Assembly: GCA_021397845.1 (NCBI GenBank) | Contig: CM038050.1 | Coordinates: 9,614,471-9,678,470, forward strand | Reading direction: 5' to 3' | From: Areca catechu | Taxonomy: Eukaryota > Streptophyta > Magnoliopsida > Arecales > Arecaceae | Length of the DNA: 64,000 nt | Position numbers and translations under genes: made by a program | Shown here: positions 22,801 to 33,622 of the stretch, piece after piece | Position numbering within the stretch: position 1 is the stretch's first letter | Layout of the letters: each line of letters begins with the position of its first letter | The notes under the pieces: generated by a model | What the model saw: only the letters and a program-made list of their open reading frames with translations | Database searches by the model: none | What the model was told of the DNA's origin: nothing

Positions 22801-23540
22801 CCTTATTGGGGGCGTCTTTGTAGGCTGTTGGCCCTCCTCCCACGGGGAGCCTGACGCCGTCGAGTTCTTCGAAGTAATGGACCCCTCGTGATGGAGCTTC
22901 GACCGCCTCGTGGGGGCCTTCCCACAGTGGCCCACGACCGTCGTCCCGGCATCCGTGGCATCTTTATTTGCCTTTCTCCTTCGCTCTCTTCTCCCCTCAT
23001 GGTGGGGCGATTACCCTCGGGGTCTCCTGTCCCTCGAGTCTTCTTAGATGCATGCGCGATTCTCCAGGAAATCATGCCCACCGGTTTTGCGGTGGGGTGA
23101 CTGTCAGTGGTCAAAGCTGACGGGAGAGTGGCGAGTGCTTGGGGCCCCACTTGGGGTCTGCCCCCTCGCAAACCTTTAGAGGAGAGCTTCCTTGATGAGC
23201 TTCTCGATCTCCTGCTCACGGTTGCGACATTTTTCGATGCCATGGCTGTGATCGCAGTGGAAGCGATGATACTCCGCCTCGTCATGACCGATGAAGGGCT
23301 TCACCGGTAGTGGGCATTGTAGTCCGGTGGCTCGCCGGCTGAGCCTTGTATGCTAATGAACTGGCGGAAGAATCCCGCCATCTTGCGCTCATACTTCTCC
23401 AGGCGCACTTTCGCTGCATGCCTGATGGTTTCGTCAATGGATTCTCCGTCGAAGGGGATGGAGGGAGTGATGTCCCGGAGAGGCCTAGTGAAGATCGCCA
23501 ATCTCTTGACCTTTCTAGCTTGTGTCGTCACCGTTCTTCC
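22801..23540 (-). pseudogene. Gag and integrase-end remnants of Element A
   Basis: Going down from the primer site on the minus strand, a gag piece (SIDETIRHAAKVRLEKYERK and MAGFFRQFISIQGSAGE, 23,531-23,301) is followed, one frame over, by YHRFHCDHSHGIEKC with EIEKLIKEALL. This is the conserved C-terminal gag motif (YC.FH.DHGHDTE.C) of Tat/Athila-type gypsy elements with changes. At 22,930-22,830 the frame reads EAVEAPSRGVHYFEELDGVR, the end of Tat-type integrase. Everything between is missing, so no enzyme can be made. Confidence 0.75.
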
Positions 23541-23600
23541 ACGGTATGTTGACCTATGAGGAGGTGGAGGACTTAGTCACGCCCGTCCTGCGCCCTCCCT

Positions 23601-23613
23601 TCCTGGCATGCCA
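23601..23613 (-). other. Putative primer binding site of Element A
   Basis: On the minus strand the LTR end ...GGCGGCAACA is followed by three bases (GAT) and then TGGCATGCCAGGA. The sister copy B has the less decayed TGGCGCGCCAGGAAGG at the same place. It begins TGG as tRNA primer sites do; I cannot assign the tRNA with certainty. Confidence 0.65.
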
Positions 23614-23616
23614 ATC

Positions 23617-25456
23617 TGTTGCCGCCAAGACTGTCATGGTCTGTAGCTGCTGTCGGCACAGGAGTGCGCTCCTCCTGCCGCCTGCCATCCTCGGGTCCTA
23701 GACCTCTGTACTGGGTGTGGTCGTCTCATCGCTCGGCGGTCCTCCGCTCCCTGACCTACGAGACAGGGGTTAGAGACCCGGGCTGGGGTTTCCGGTGGGG
23801 GCACTCCGACGATCAAGTCAGTGACGATCCAGGGAAACAGATCCTCCTAGTCGGGCCCCTCTTGATGGACTCCGCACTAGGAGTGGAAAATGTGTGCGAA
23901 GGTGAAAATGTTGCAGGGGGAGAGTGATAGTGGAGACAGAGGGATGCCCTGTTCCTCCGCCTCTCCTTGTGTCCCTCGTTTTCCTTCAACTATGGTGGTA
24001 GTAGCGCTTCACCCTCTTGGTCGGGCTTGCGCTCCTATTTTTATTCTAGCTTATGTCTTTTTTTTTCGCCTATGTGTTGGAGTTGTTGTGTTACCTCTGA
24101 GCTTATTGCAAACTAGGTTACCATTATGTGCTTGTCTAGGGATCCTCGCCGGGCTGTCAGGCGCATGCGGCGGTATCCCGAGGAGTTATTCCTGATTCAT
24201 GGTAAGGAGAGTTGTCAGGCGCTCCGGCACTCCTCTTCGTTGTCTCATTCCGGGAAACTTGGCAGTGTCTTAAACAACGGACCGCCGCCCGGAAGATTCG
24301 AATCTTCTGGTTGGCTTCTTCTCTTGAGTGATTTGAGTGGTTAATGAGGAGTGTGGCATCTCGATCAACGTGCTGCTTGCCTTTCTGGTATAACTGGTGG
24401 TCGTAGGTGGTCAGTACGGCCTGGAAGGTGCTTCAGTGCAGTCCTTGGGTGGCTCGCTGGTATTCTGGGCTGGTGAGGACCTCGTCCGGGCTGGGGCCGA
24501 GCTGGGATGGCAGGACTCGCTCCGACCTAAGCACTCCGAGCTTGCGGGGGTGCCTTGGTGGAGGAGGGCAGAGTGCACGCCCAGTCCGGAGGACACGCGC
24601 TCGGAGAGGCTCCACATCGGCGGGTGAGCGCTGGGCTCGACCTCGACCGTAGGGAACTAACCTCCGAGGGTCTCACTCCGGAGGGCGGAAGGTGGACCCG
24701 GTCAGAGGGTGCGTGCTCGGAGAGGCTCCATATCGGTGGGTGAGCTTTTGGCTCGACCTCGACCGTAAGGCACTAGCCTCCAAGGGTCTCGCTCTAGAGG
24801 GCGGAAGGCGGACCCTGTCTAGAGGGTGCGCGCTCGGAGAGGCTCCACATCGACGGGTGAGCTCTTGGCTCGACCTAGACTGCAGGGCACTAGCCTCTGA
24901 GGGTCTCGCTCTGGAGGGCGGAAGGTGGACCCAATCCAGAAGGTGCGCGCTCGGAGAGGCTCCATATCAGCGGGTGAGCTCTTGGCTCGACCTCGACCGC
25001 CGGGCACTAGCCTCCGAGGGTCTCGCTCTGGAGGGTTGAAGGCGGACCCGGTCCAGAGGGCGCGCGCTCGGAGAGGCTCCACATCGGCGGGTGAGCTCTT
25101 GGCTCGACCTCGACCGCAGGGTACTAGCCTCCGAGGGTCTCGCTCTGGAGGGCGAAAGGCAGACCCGGTCTAGAGGGCACGCGCTCGGAGAGGCTCCACA
25201 TCGACGGGCGAGCTCTTGGCTCGACCTCGACCGCAGGGCACTAGCCTCCGAGGGTCCGCTCTGGAGGGCGAAAGACGGCTCCGACCTAGGCATCCCGAGC
25301 TTGCGGGCACGACCTGGCAGAGGACTGAGCTCGGCTTGTTATTCTGAGGGAGCTCAGCTCAGCTCGATAGTGGGACCCGGGCTGGAGAATCGATGCGGCG
25401 TCTTTTCTTGACGTGGCACCTGCCGGTTCGTCCACGTCAGCGATCCCTTCACATCA
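23617..25456 (-). repeat. Element A LTR, right copy (5' LTR in element orientation)
   Basis: 1,840 bp, TGTTGCCGCC...TTCACATCA on the plus strand, aligned end to end with the left copy. Its outer end is followed by the GTTCT target duplication and then by the copia protease frame. Confidence 0.9.
24560..25280. repeat. 117 bp minisatellite in Element A LTR (right copy)
   Basis: The same unit as in the left LTR, again about six copies, with scattered substitutions and occasional one- or two-base losses (for example near 25,256). The equal copy number in both LTRs fits their common origin at insertion. Confidence 0.88.
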
Positions 25457-25461
25457 GTTCT

Positions 25462-26690
25462 CATAATAATTTTTGGATTATAGATTCTGGAACATCCAGC
25501 CATATAACTGGATCATCTAATAATTTCATCTCTTACTCTCCTAGTATAATCAATAAATCTGTGCATTTAGCTAATGGCTCGGTCTCTAAATCTCTAGGCA
25601 AGGATCTATTTACTGTACACCGAGTTTACCTCTTCAGTCTGTTATGCATATTCCAACATTCCTTGTTAACCTACTATCTATTAGTTCTATTACTCGTGAT
25701 CTTAAATGTTTTGTAACTTTCAATGAACATAACTATGTTATTCAGGAAGCTCGAACAAGGAAGAGACTTGAGACTGGAATAATGCGTGATGGGCTATAAA
25801 TTCTGGAAGATAGCTATTCAAAAGCGGATACATGGCTGCTGCATCTGAGTCACGAAAGTCTGAATTATTGCTACTACATTACAGGCTTGGTCATCTTCCT
25901 TTTACTCTTATGGCACAGATTCATCCCTCTGAGTTCAGTAACATCGACAAACACCTCTTGGTTTGTGATGCATGTGAGTTTGCTAAACACACACGTAGTA
26001 TTTATCCAGTTTCAAGTAGTAGGAGTTCTGCACCTTTTCATATTGTACATTATGATGTATGGGGCCCATATGGAACAACTTCTATCTCTGGTCACAGGTG
26101 GTTTGTGACCTTTATTGATTATTATAGTAGAATAACATGGGTCTATCTAATGAAGAATAAAAATGAAGTTTTTTCTTGCTTCAAAGATTTTCATAAGGTA
26201 GATTTTACTCAGTATGCTACTACTTTGAAAATTCTTCACTCAGATAATGGAATTGAATATGTGAATAAGGAGTTTGGTGAGTATTTATCATCTCATGATA
26301 TTATTCATCAGACTATTGTGTTGACACCCCTGCACAAAATGAAGTTGCTGAACGTAAGAATAGTCATTTTTGGAAGTGACTTGGTGTTTAATGTTTACTA
26401 TAAATGTGCCAAAGTTTTTATGGAATGAAGCTGTTCTTACAGCAGCCTACTTGATCAATCGAATGCCACTTCGGGTGTTAGGGTATAAAACCCCTATTGA
26501 ATATGTCACTGGAGTTACCTCTTATATTGTACCTCCTCGTGTATTTGGTTATGTTTGTTTCGTGCAGAATCATCGACTATCTATGGATAAACTTTATTCT
26601 CGTGCTCTGAAGTGTATTTTCGTCGGATGCTCTCCAACTAAAAAGGGCTACAAGTGATGGTGTCCTTCTAAACGGAAGCTCTTAATTTGT
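25462..26690 (+). pseudogene. Broken copia pol, protease and integrase part
   Basis: Directly after the Element A duplication the frame reads NNFWIIDSGTSSHITG, the aspartic protease active site (D-S-G). After a frame loss, 25,832 onward gives the integrase zinc-binding region (HYRLGH ... CDACEFAKH) and the core with the first Asp in HYDVWGP and the second in HSDNGIEY. The catalytic Glu is only visible in the next frame (VAERKN), so a one-base shift lies just before it. FLWNEAVLTAAYLINRMP, typical of the integrase C-terminal part, follows in yet another frame. Confidence 0.88.
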
Positions 26691-28792
26691 ATGGATGTTA
26701 CTTTTGAGAATTCGAGCCTTTTTTATGGTGGCTCTTCCTATTTTTCCTCCTTACTCGAATCCTCTCCCAACTCAGGTGTTCCTTGTGCCGGTCAAGAGGG
26801 GGAGACCATATTGGATGTCTTTGATAATCCTGTTATGGAGGATGTCTTTGATAATCCTGTTATGGAGACCACCTCTATCCTTAATGTTCCTGATTTTAAT
26901 CAGAGGGATAATCCTGAGCTCAATGCTCCTAAAGATAACCAGAGGGATGATGCTGATGACACTCCAAAATATCCTATCACTCCAACTCAAGAACAGCCCT
27001 ACACGCATTCTCCAGAATCGCAGTCTTCATCTTCTATTCCAGCTTTGTCTCCTTTGTCCTTGCCTCCATCTAAGACAAGTGGTAATATTTCTGATCCCTC
27101 TATTAATTCTCCTTCTGAGTTGCCTATTGCTTTACGAAAAGCTCCTCGTCATGCTAGTTGTCCTACACGGTATAGGCATGATATCGCTAACTTTGTATCT
27201 TATTCTTGTTTGTCCCCCTCATATAATAGTTTTATAGTCTCATTGCATTCTGTGTCTATACCTAATGACTGGAAGATGGCAAAAAAGGATCCTCGATGGA
27301 AAGAAGCTATGTTATAAGAAATGAGAGCTTTGAAAAAGAACAAGACATGGGATTTTGTATCTCTACCAGCTGGAAAATAGCCGGTTAGTTGTAAGTTGGT
27401 CTTTACTGTAAAGCAGACTCCGGAGGGCACTGTTGAATGTTACAAGGCAAGATTGGTAGCAAAAGGCTTCCCACAAACATATGGGATCGATTATTATGAG
27501 ATCTTTACTCCTGTGGCAAAGATGAATACTGTTAGAACCATTATCTCGTGTGCAGCCAACTTCGATTGGAATTTATACCAACCGGATGTAAAAAGTATAT
27601 TTCTACATAGAGAACTTTAGGAGGAGGTATATATGCAGTTCCACCCGGCTTTGCTACAGCTCAAACTGTTGGAAAATTTTGTAGATTGAAACGATCTTTG
27701 TATGGGCTAAAGCAATCTTCACGAGCTTGGTTTGACCGATTCAGGCAGGCTGTCATGTCAACGGGCTATCGTCAGAGTAATGCTGATCACACGCTCTTCT
27801 TCAAGCAATCCTATGGACGAATTACACTTCTTATTGTCTATGTCGATGACATCGTGATTACTGGTAATGATATAAAGGAGATAGCATGTCTGAAGTCTCA
27901 ATTAGCACAAGCATTTGAGGTCAAGGACCTGGGTAAACTAAGGTACTTTCTCAGAATTGAAGTAGCATATTCTTCTAAGAGAATTTATCTTTTTCAAAGA
28001 AAGTATATTTTGGATCTTTTGACTGGAACTGGAATGCTCGGATGTAGACCTGTAGCTACACTTATTGATCAGAATCCTAGACTTATAGCTAACTCTAGCA
28101 CTCCAATAGATAAGGATCGTTATCAGATATTGGTAGGAAGGTTGATTTATTTATCCCATACCAGACTTGATATTGCCTTTGCTGTAAGTATGGTTAGCCA
28201 ATATATGCATGATCCTTGCTCAAGTCATATGGAAGTAGTATATAGGATTCTTCGATACTTGAAGAATTGTCCTGGAAGAGGGCTATTATATTCACGACAT
28301 GGACACCTTTATATTGAAGGATATACAAATGCTGACTGGGCTGGATCCATAGATGACAGGCACTCGATCTCTGGTTATTGCACATTTATGGGAGGAAATC
28401 TTATTACATGGCATAGCAAAAAATAAGATGTGGTGGCTCGCTCAACTACTGAGATTGAATATAGAGCAATGGCACTTGGAGTTTGTGAAGTACTATGGCT
28501 AAAAAACTTGTTAACAAAACTTCAATTACTTCATGATTCTTCATTACTACTCTTTTGTCACAATCAGGCAGCCATTAACATAGCAAACAATCCAGTTCAG
28601 CATGATAGAACCAAGCACATTGAAATTGATCGACATTTTATCAAGCAAAAGCTCACCTCCGGGGTCCTTCAGATCTTGTATGTTCAATCTTCAAATCAAC
28701 TAGCTGATGCTCTAACCAAAGGATTAAGTTTAAGTCATTTTACTTCTGTTTGTACCAAGATGGGATTTATCAATATATTTGCCCCATCTTGA
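26691..28792 (+). pseudogene. Broken copia pol, linker, reverse transcriptase and RNase H
   Basis: An acidic, Ser/Pro-rich linker (26,691-27,317) is followed by RT motifs YKARLVAKGFPQTYGIDYYE, PDVKSIFLHREL, RSLYGLKQSSRAWF and the YVDD catalytic box at 27,839-27,850. RNase H follows with TNADWAGS, a TTEIEYRAMA motif and KHIEIDRHFIKQKL, ending at a stop at 28,792. At least three stops break the frame (around 27,318, 27,619 and 28,426). RT and RNase H are otherwise well kept, so decay is modest. Confidence 0.92.
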
Positions 28793-28802
28793 GAAGGAGT
28801 AT
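28791..28802 (+). other. Polypurine tract of the copia element
   Basis: GAGAAGGAGT lies directly before the 3' LTR and immediately after the pol stop codon. This is the expected plus-strand priming site and confirms the element's orientation. Confidence 0.8.
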
Positions 28803-28956
28803 TGGCATGATACCCGATACGGATCTCATATATCTTGGGATTTCATTGAGCTGTAACATTCCTTGTATGTCATGCCTTTTCTAATAAATCCATTGGAACA
28901 CCATCTCATAAGGGTATGGAGGTTATTCCAAAACCCTAAACTCATTAACTTCATCA
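28803..28956 (+). repeat. 3' LTR of the first copia element
   Basis: 154 bp matching the 5' LTR over its full length, TGGCATGATACC to TTCATCA, with about 13 substitutions, mostly transitions. The next bases (ATTTT) resemble the ATTAT preceding the 5' LTR. Confidence 0.9.
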
Positions 28957-30147
28957 ATTTTAAATAAAATTATAATATTATATTATAAAAGTCATACTTT
29001 GATACAAGATACCGTAATTTTAAAAAAATTATGATTTCAAATTTTTCAATAACAAAATACCTTTCTCTTTTTTCATGAAAAAAAGAAAGAGATGTCATAA
29101 TTTTTTATTCAAAAAGTTATAAAAACTATAAAAGGGATAAATATTTTGTCATTGAAAATTTCAAGTAAAAAAGTTGGACAAAATTTTCAATGATGAAAAT
29201 GCCCATCATATCTTTTTGAAATGATAAAGGCATCCTATTCCAAATAAAGATGGTGATAAAATCCAAACTCGTGGATACTCGACCTGATTTGGTCAATACT
29301 TTGAGCGGATTTGGGTCAGATTTGGTTAAAACTCAAATACTTAACTTTAGATTTGAATAGGAACAAGAAATATAAGCACCTGACCTATATCTAGCCCAAA
29401 CCATTTTAATATTTAATAGCCATATATATTATATTAAATATATTTTATCAATTATTATCTACTAGTTATTAAATTCTAAAATACTTAAATCCCTGTTATA
29501 TATTATCTTTTTGGAACTTGGAACTTAGAATTAGATATCCTTTTAAATATAATTTTTATTTTTATTTACTTCAAAGGTATTAAACTAAGCATTGTTGAAT
29601 TTTATTTATCTAAGATAATTTGAATTTTATTTTTATTGAATATAGAACTAAATATTATTGAACTAAAAATGTAGTTGAATTTTATTTGTTTAAGGTGGAT
29701 ATGATTTATAAAATGGTAATATGGCTTTAGAGTCAATAGAAATGAAAAAAATGCTTAATGTGACCTAATTATTGAAAAAAATGTTCAATATGATTCAATT
29801 GGATTCATGTCGAGTAAACACGAATTACCTAATAGCCGATTGAGATGGATTTAGATAAAAAAAAAAATAGTCCCGATAATATTTGAATTAGGTTTGGATA
29901 GTTTGTTAAATATTTAGATTTTGATAATTAGAAACCCATTTCAAACCCAACCTAATGCCATCCTTAATTCCAGTGTCATGATTTTTCTTTAGGATGCCAT
30001 TAAAATCACAAAAGGACGAGAATTTTCATCATTAAAAATTTCAAACAAAAAGTTGAATAATATTTTTAATAACAAAAATACTTACTGCATCTTTCTGAAA
30101 AGATAAAAATATCCTATCCTAAAATATTATAATTTAGTTATGGGACA
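28957..30147. other. AT-rich spacer with decayed repeats
   Basis: No gene is seen. Blocks such as ATTTTCATCATTAAAAATTTC and its variants recur (29,150-29,220 and 30,010-30,080), and similar text resumes after the solo LTR at 32,296. The solo LTR therefore split one older AT-rich repeat. A stretch from about 29,250 to 29,970 opens GATGGTGATAAAATCC and closes CCTAATGCCATCC, but I found no target duplication for it. Confidence 0.45.
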
Positions 30148-32290
30148 TGTTACAGTAGTAAAAAAAATCCATTCGGTCCTGACACAGCATCCTCCTTGGT
30201 GGCTGATGTGGCCACATGCTTCATGGGTATCTCCAAGTCTTCCATTAAAAGAAAACGATGGGTCCGCTTGTTCTAAGAGAAGATCGGCCCCTGTGGCAGT
30301 CAGTCGAAAATTTAGCCAGCCCACTTTGGCCATGCATGAAGTACAACTTCTTGGCTGCTCAGTCCGCGCCCCGATCTGGCATGGAGTCCTACCTCAACTC
30401 GCGCGTTAGCACAGCAGGGGTGGAAAGGTCCCTCGAATGGCATCTCAGTCGGCTTCGCGCCCTCTACGCCACATTACCCCAGTCCGGCTCCGCCCGCATG
30501 GGGTCTGGCTCCAGTTCTGAGGTGGAGCTCTACGGTTACCGGCGCACCTCAACCCCGCTCATGCCCAGTCCGGCACCAGGGTCATGCCCGTGGCATGGCT
30601 GCACCCAGACACCTTGACTCCACCTCTGTCCGCAGTGCACCCCAGCTCAAGTCTGTCATGCCTGCGGCACGACCGCGCCCAGGCACCTCGACTCCACCTT
30701 CGTTAGCGACGCACCCCAGCTCCAGTCCGGCACGCCCGCGCCTAGTCCGGCACAACCCCGTGTCAGTCCGGCATGCCTCCACCCAGTCCGGCATGCCTTT
30801 GCCCAATCCGGCATGACGTCACCCAGTCCGGCCAAGCCCGCAGAGTTGTGGCACGGGTCAGTTCAGCTCTGTCCACCGCGCCCGCACCCACTCCGGCTCC
30901 ATCCGGCGAGACTCCGCCCAGTCCAGCAACGCTCGGTGTGGCGTTCTTCTCCGGCTCTGCGCTTCAGCTTCAGCTCTGCCCAGTCTGGCAACGCCCGGCG
31001 CAGCATCCTTCTCTAGCTCCAACTGCTTCAGATCCGGCTCCACCCAGTCCAGCAACGCCCGGCACGGCATTCTTCTCCGACTCCATCCGCTTCAGCTTTG
31101 GCTCTGCCCAGTCCGGCAACACCCGGCACGGCGTTCTCCCTCGCGAAGAGTCCGGCCCCAAGATGACTCCGCCCATGGTCTGGCTCCTCCCATCTCAGGG
31201 CAGCCCCACGATCTAGCAGGCTACTCTCATCTGGCTCCCGCATGCTCCAACGAACAGCTCGCCTCGATCTCCGCACGTGTAGGAAGTAGCGCGGCTCCAC
31301 CCCAGTCCGGCGTGGAGTCTTGCCCCGGCTCGCACGTCACCGTAGCAGGAGAAGGGCGGCACCTCAGCCAGCCTTGTGCATGCCCGCCATCAACCTGGGG
31401 CCCGCTCCAGTCCAGTTCTGCCCGGCTTCCGCTGGGGGTAGCCCAACACCCCGCTCCAGTGGGGTTCCGCATGCCTTGATCCATATGCCTGGGGGACTCT
31501 ACATGCCATGCCTCGATCCACGCGCGTGGGGACTCTGCATGCCATGCCTTAATTCGCGTGCATAAAGACTCTACATGCCCCACCTCGGTTTGTGTGCACA
31601 AAGAGCCTCCACCTCCCTCATCTCGATCCGCATGCCATGGTCCGTTTGACTCCATCCCAGGTATGCTTTTCAAAGTACAAGTACAATGAAGCCTGGATGG
31701 CCGCCCCGACACGTAAAATCACCGTCCCTGTTAGACTTGCTACAGGTCCTGTAGTGCACCGCTTGCAAGGAGGGCTATATTAAAGCCCCCAGGTCACAGT
31801 TTACACCAATCAGGAAGGAGTGCCCCATCCAAGATATTGTGCTCCTTCACCAACCTCTTGAACCACCTAGAAGAAGAAGATTCACCAACCTATCCTAGCC
31901 TCCCAGGCCTGCAAAAACCTCACAGGCCTATGTCAAGAAGAGTACGCCTCCCCAAACGACAAGAGTCGCTCGTCTACATAAAACCAGCATCAAAGGTAAG
32001 GGGAGGTAAGAGACAAGAGACTCTCTTGAATCCTGCATTATCTTCCATTCTTATCACCCTCTGGGAGCGAAGAATCTCCTAAGCTCTTTGCCTTAGAGAT
32101 CTTCTGTTCCCCTCGATCGTCCCACTGACTTGATCATCGGAGTGTCTTCGCCGGAATCCCCGGTCCAGGTCTCCTTTATTTTGTAGGTCTGCTCGACGGA
32201 GAGAGGTGATTCCTGAGGCTGGGGGCCGAGCGCCCGTGGGAGGAACCCGACTCACCAGAGCTACGGGCCACGACGATCCAGGAGGCAACA
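30148..32290 (+). mobile_element. Solo LTR of a Ty3/gypsy element (Element A/B-related)
   Basis: A 2,143 bp stretch bounded TGTTACAGTAG...GGAGGCAACA with perfect 5 bp duplications GGACA (30,143-30,147 and 32,291-32,295). The last about 230 bases match the U5 side of Elements A/B in opposite orientation (GACTTGATCATCGGAGTG, CGGAATCCCCGGTCCAGG, CTACGGGCCACGACGATCC). A TATA-like CTATATTAAAG lies at about 31,774. The middle (30,480-31,350) is a degenerate CCCAGTCCGGC/CTCCG array that opens spurious frames on both strands. No internal region or second LTR is present. Confidence 0.85.
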
Positions 32291-32295
32291 GGACA

Positions 32296-32640
32296 TTACA
32301 GTTTTTATTGAAAAGATAAAGACATTATATCCCAAGATATTATAATTTAATCCGAAGATGTCATAATTTTTTTCATGAAATCATAAAAGTTACATAAGAA
32401 AAAGAATATTTTTATTATTAAATTTTTTTTAAAAAAAAAGCATGATAGGACTTTGCTATCCTCAAAAAATTAAAAAAGTAAAATAATGAATTGCATGAAA
32501 TGCCTGCAGCATTGAAATAAATGCAACCTCATTAATTACATTTATATGATCTAATCAAATAAGGTGGTGTAATTTTTTCTACACCGGATACGATGGACAA
32601 GGAATTACTCCATAAGAAAATATCAAAATAAGCTAATTAA
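32296..32640. other. AT-rich spacer between the solo LTR and the second copia element
   Basis: AT-rich DNA continuing the older repeat interrupted by the solo LTR (ATTATAATTTAATCC echoes the sequence at 30,125). No gene or other terminus is seen. The last five bases ATTAA are the left target duplication of the second copia element. Confidence 0.5.
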
Positions 32641-33597
32641 TGTTGGGTGTGGAGCCATATCCATCCAAGATCCAAGTCCCTAGAAGCCCAGAGAAAAACC
32701 AAAAAATCAGAACAGAAAAAAAAATAGCAGCAGGCCCGCAGGTCAGACCAGGCCCGACCCACGTGCACGGCCCAGCAAGCGGGCGGGCGTGCAAGCCTGC
32801 GGCCCAGCCCGGCACGCAGGGTGCAGCCCAGGCCCACGTAGGACACACATGGACGCGTGGGCTTGGCCCAGTTCGGAGCGACAGCAACCTGGGGCATTTC
32901 CCAGGTGTTTCCCATCAGTTTCCCGCCAATTCTCATGGGTCACAGTGGTCCATGGCATTTCTACACGATCTGGATCGTCCGATCACCTGATCGAATGACT
33001 GAGACTGATCCAAGGGAGATTAGGCTTAATCAGAGGCTATTCGATACGGATTTTGGCATCATCTGAGACATTGATCTTAGATCCGACGGCCTGGGAGCTT
33101 TCCTGAGGGCTTTAAACTATGAGACAAGTTTTTAATCTGATTTTGGACTCGTTCATTCCTTGTTGCAACAGGATACGCCAACAAAGAGCTCAAGAGAGCC
33201 TGCAAACCAGAACAGAGCTTGCAGAGCAATAGAGAGCCAGAGGTTTTTGCAATCCAATGTAGGCCAAGGGTTTTCCAAGAGAGAAAATAAGGGAAAAAGA
33301 GAGAGAAAGGTAGAGAGAGGGCAAATGTTCCTTCTATATTGTGTTATTCTTTCTTCTTTCTTCGTATTAGACTGGGGTTTGCATCCAGGAAGGGTTCTCT
33401 TATGTAATAACTTCCCGTATTTCTTCCTGATAGTGGAGATTTGATCCTATACGACCGTGGACGTAAGAGCAAGAGGCTCAGAACCATGTAATCTCTGTGT
33501 ATTTGCTTGTGCTTGTTTTTATTTGTCTTTCAGGCTTTCTGTTTCGTTTCTTCTGCAAATCCTTTTGGCATCCCACTACGATCTACATTCCCTAATA
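32641..33597 (+). repeat. 5' LTR of the second copia element
   Basis: 957 bp beginning TGTTGGGTGTGGAGCC. A GC-rich block (about 32,735-32,870) includes ACGTGCACGGCCC, and GTGTTATTCTTTCTTCTTTC occurs near the 3' part. It ends CCCTAATA, a decayed form of the usual ...CA end, and is followed by the primer site. Confidence 0.88.
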
Positions 33598-33599
33598 AC

Positions 33600-33611
33600 T
33601 GGTATCAGAGC
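33600..33611 (+). other. Primer binding site (initiator tRNA-Met)
   Basis: TGGTATCAGAGC, two bases after the LTR end, complementary to the 3' end of initiator tRNA-Met. Confidence 0.92.
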
Positions 33612-33622
33612 ACCTGGTTCGA

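Larger units (their letters stand above)
16669..25456 (-). mobile_element. Element A: Tat-like Ty3/gypsy deletion derivative, nested in the copia element
   Basis: Bounded by LTRs of 1,841 and 1,840 bp and a perfect 5 bp duplication GTTCT (16,664-16,668 and 25,457-25,461). Orientation is minus: the purine tract (GAGTGGGGGGAAAA, minus strand) precedes the LTR at 18,509, and the primer-site-like TGGCATGCCAGGA follows the LTR at 23,617. Gag remnants on the minus strand follow the primer site. RT, RNase H and the integrase core are absent. On the opposite strand it carries a long gene with two introns (19,043-21,479). A large non-autonomous element; Tat lineage is inferred from the gag/integrase remnants and the better-kept sister copy B. 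Confidence 0.88.
14381..28956 (+). mobile_element. Ty1/copia retrotransposon with 154 bp LTRs, split by a nested gypsy element
   Basis: Two direct repeats of exactly 154 bp (14,381-14,534 and 28,803-28,956) begin TGGCATGATACC and end TTCATCA, with about 13 differences. A canonical initiator-Met primer site follows the first, and a purine tract precedes the second. Between them lie a leader, gag, protease, integrase, RT and RNase H in copia order (integrase before RT) on the plus strand. All reading frames are broken by stops and shifts. The flanks ATTAT/ATTTT give an imperfect 5 bp target duplication. Element A is inserted between gag and protease and must be younger. Confidence 0.92.

Noticed and set aside
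29250..29970. Candidate hAT element between GATGGTGATAAAATCC and CCTAATGCCATCC
   Set aside because: The would-be terminal repeats match poorly and no 8 bp duplication could be found on either side.
30127..31783. Many open frames in the 30-32 kb block
   Set aside because: They lie in a GC-rich degenerate repeat of a solo LTR with clear borders and target duplications, and no protein family is recognised.
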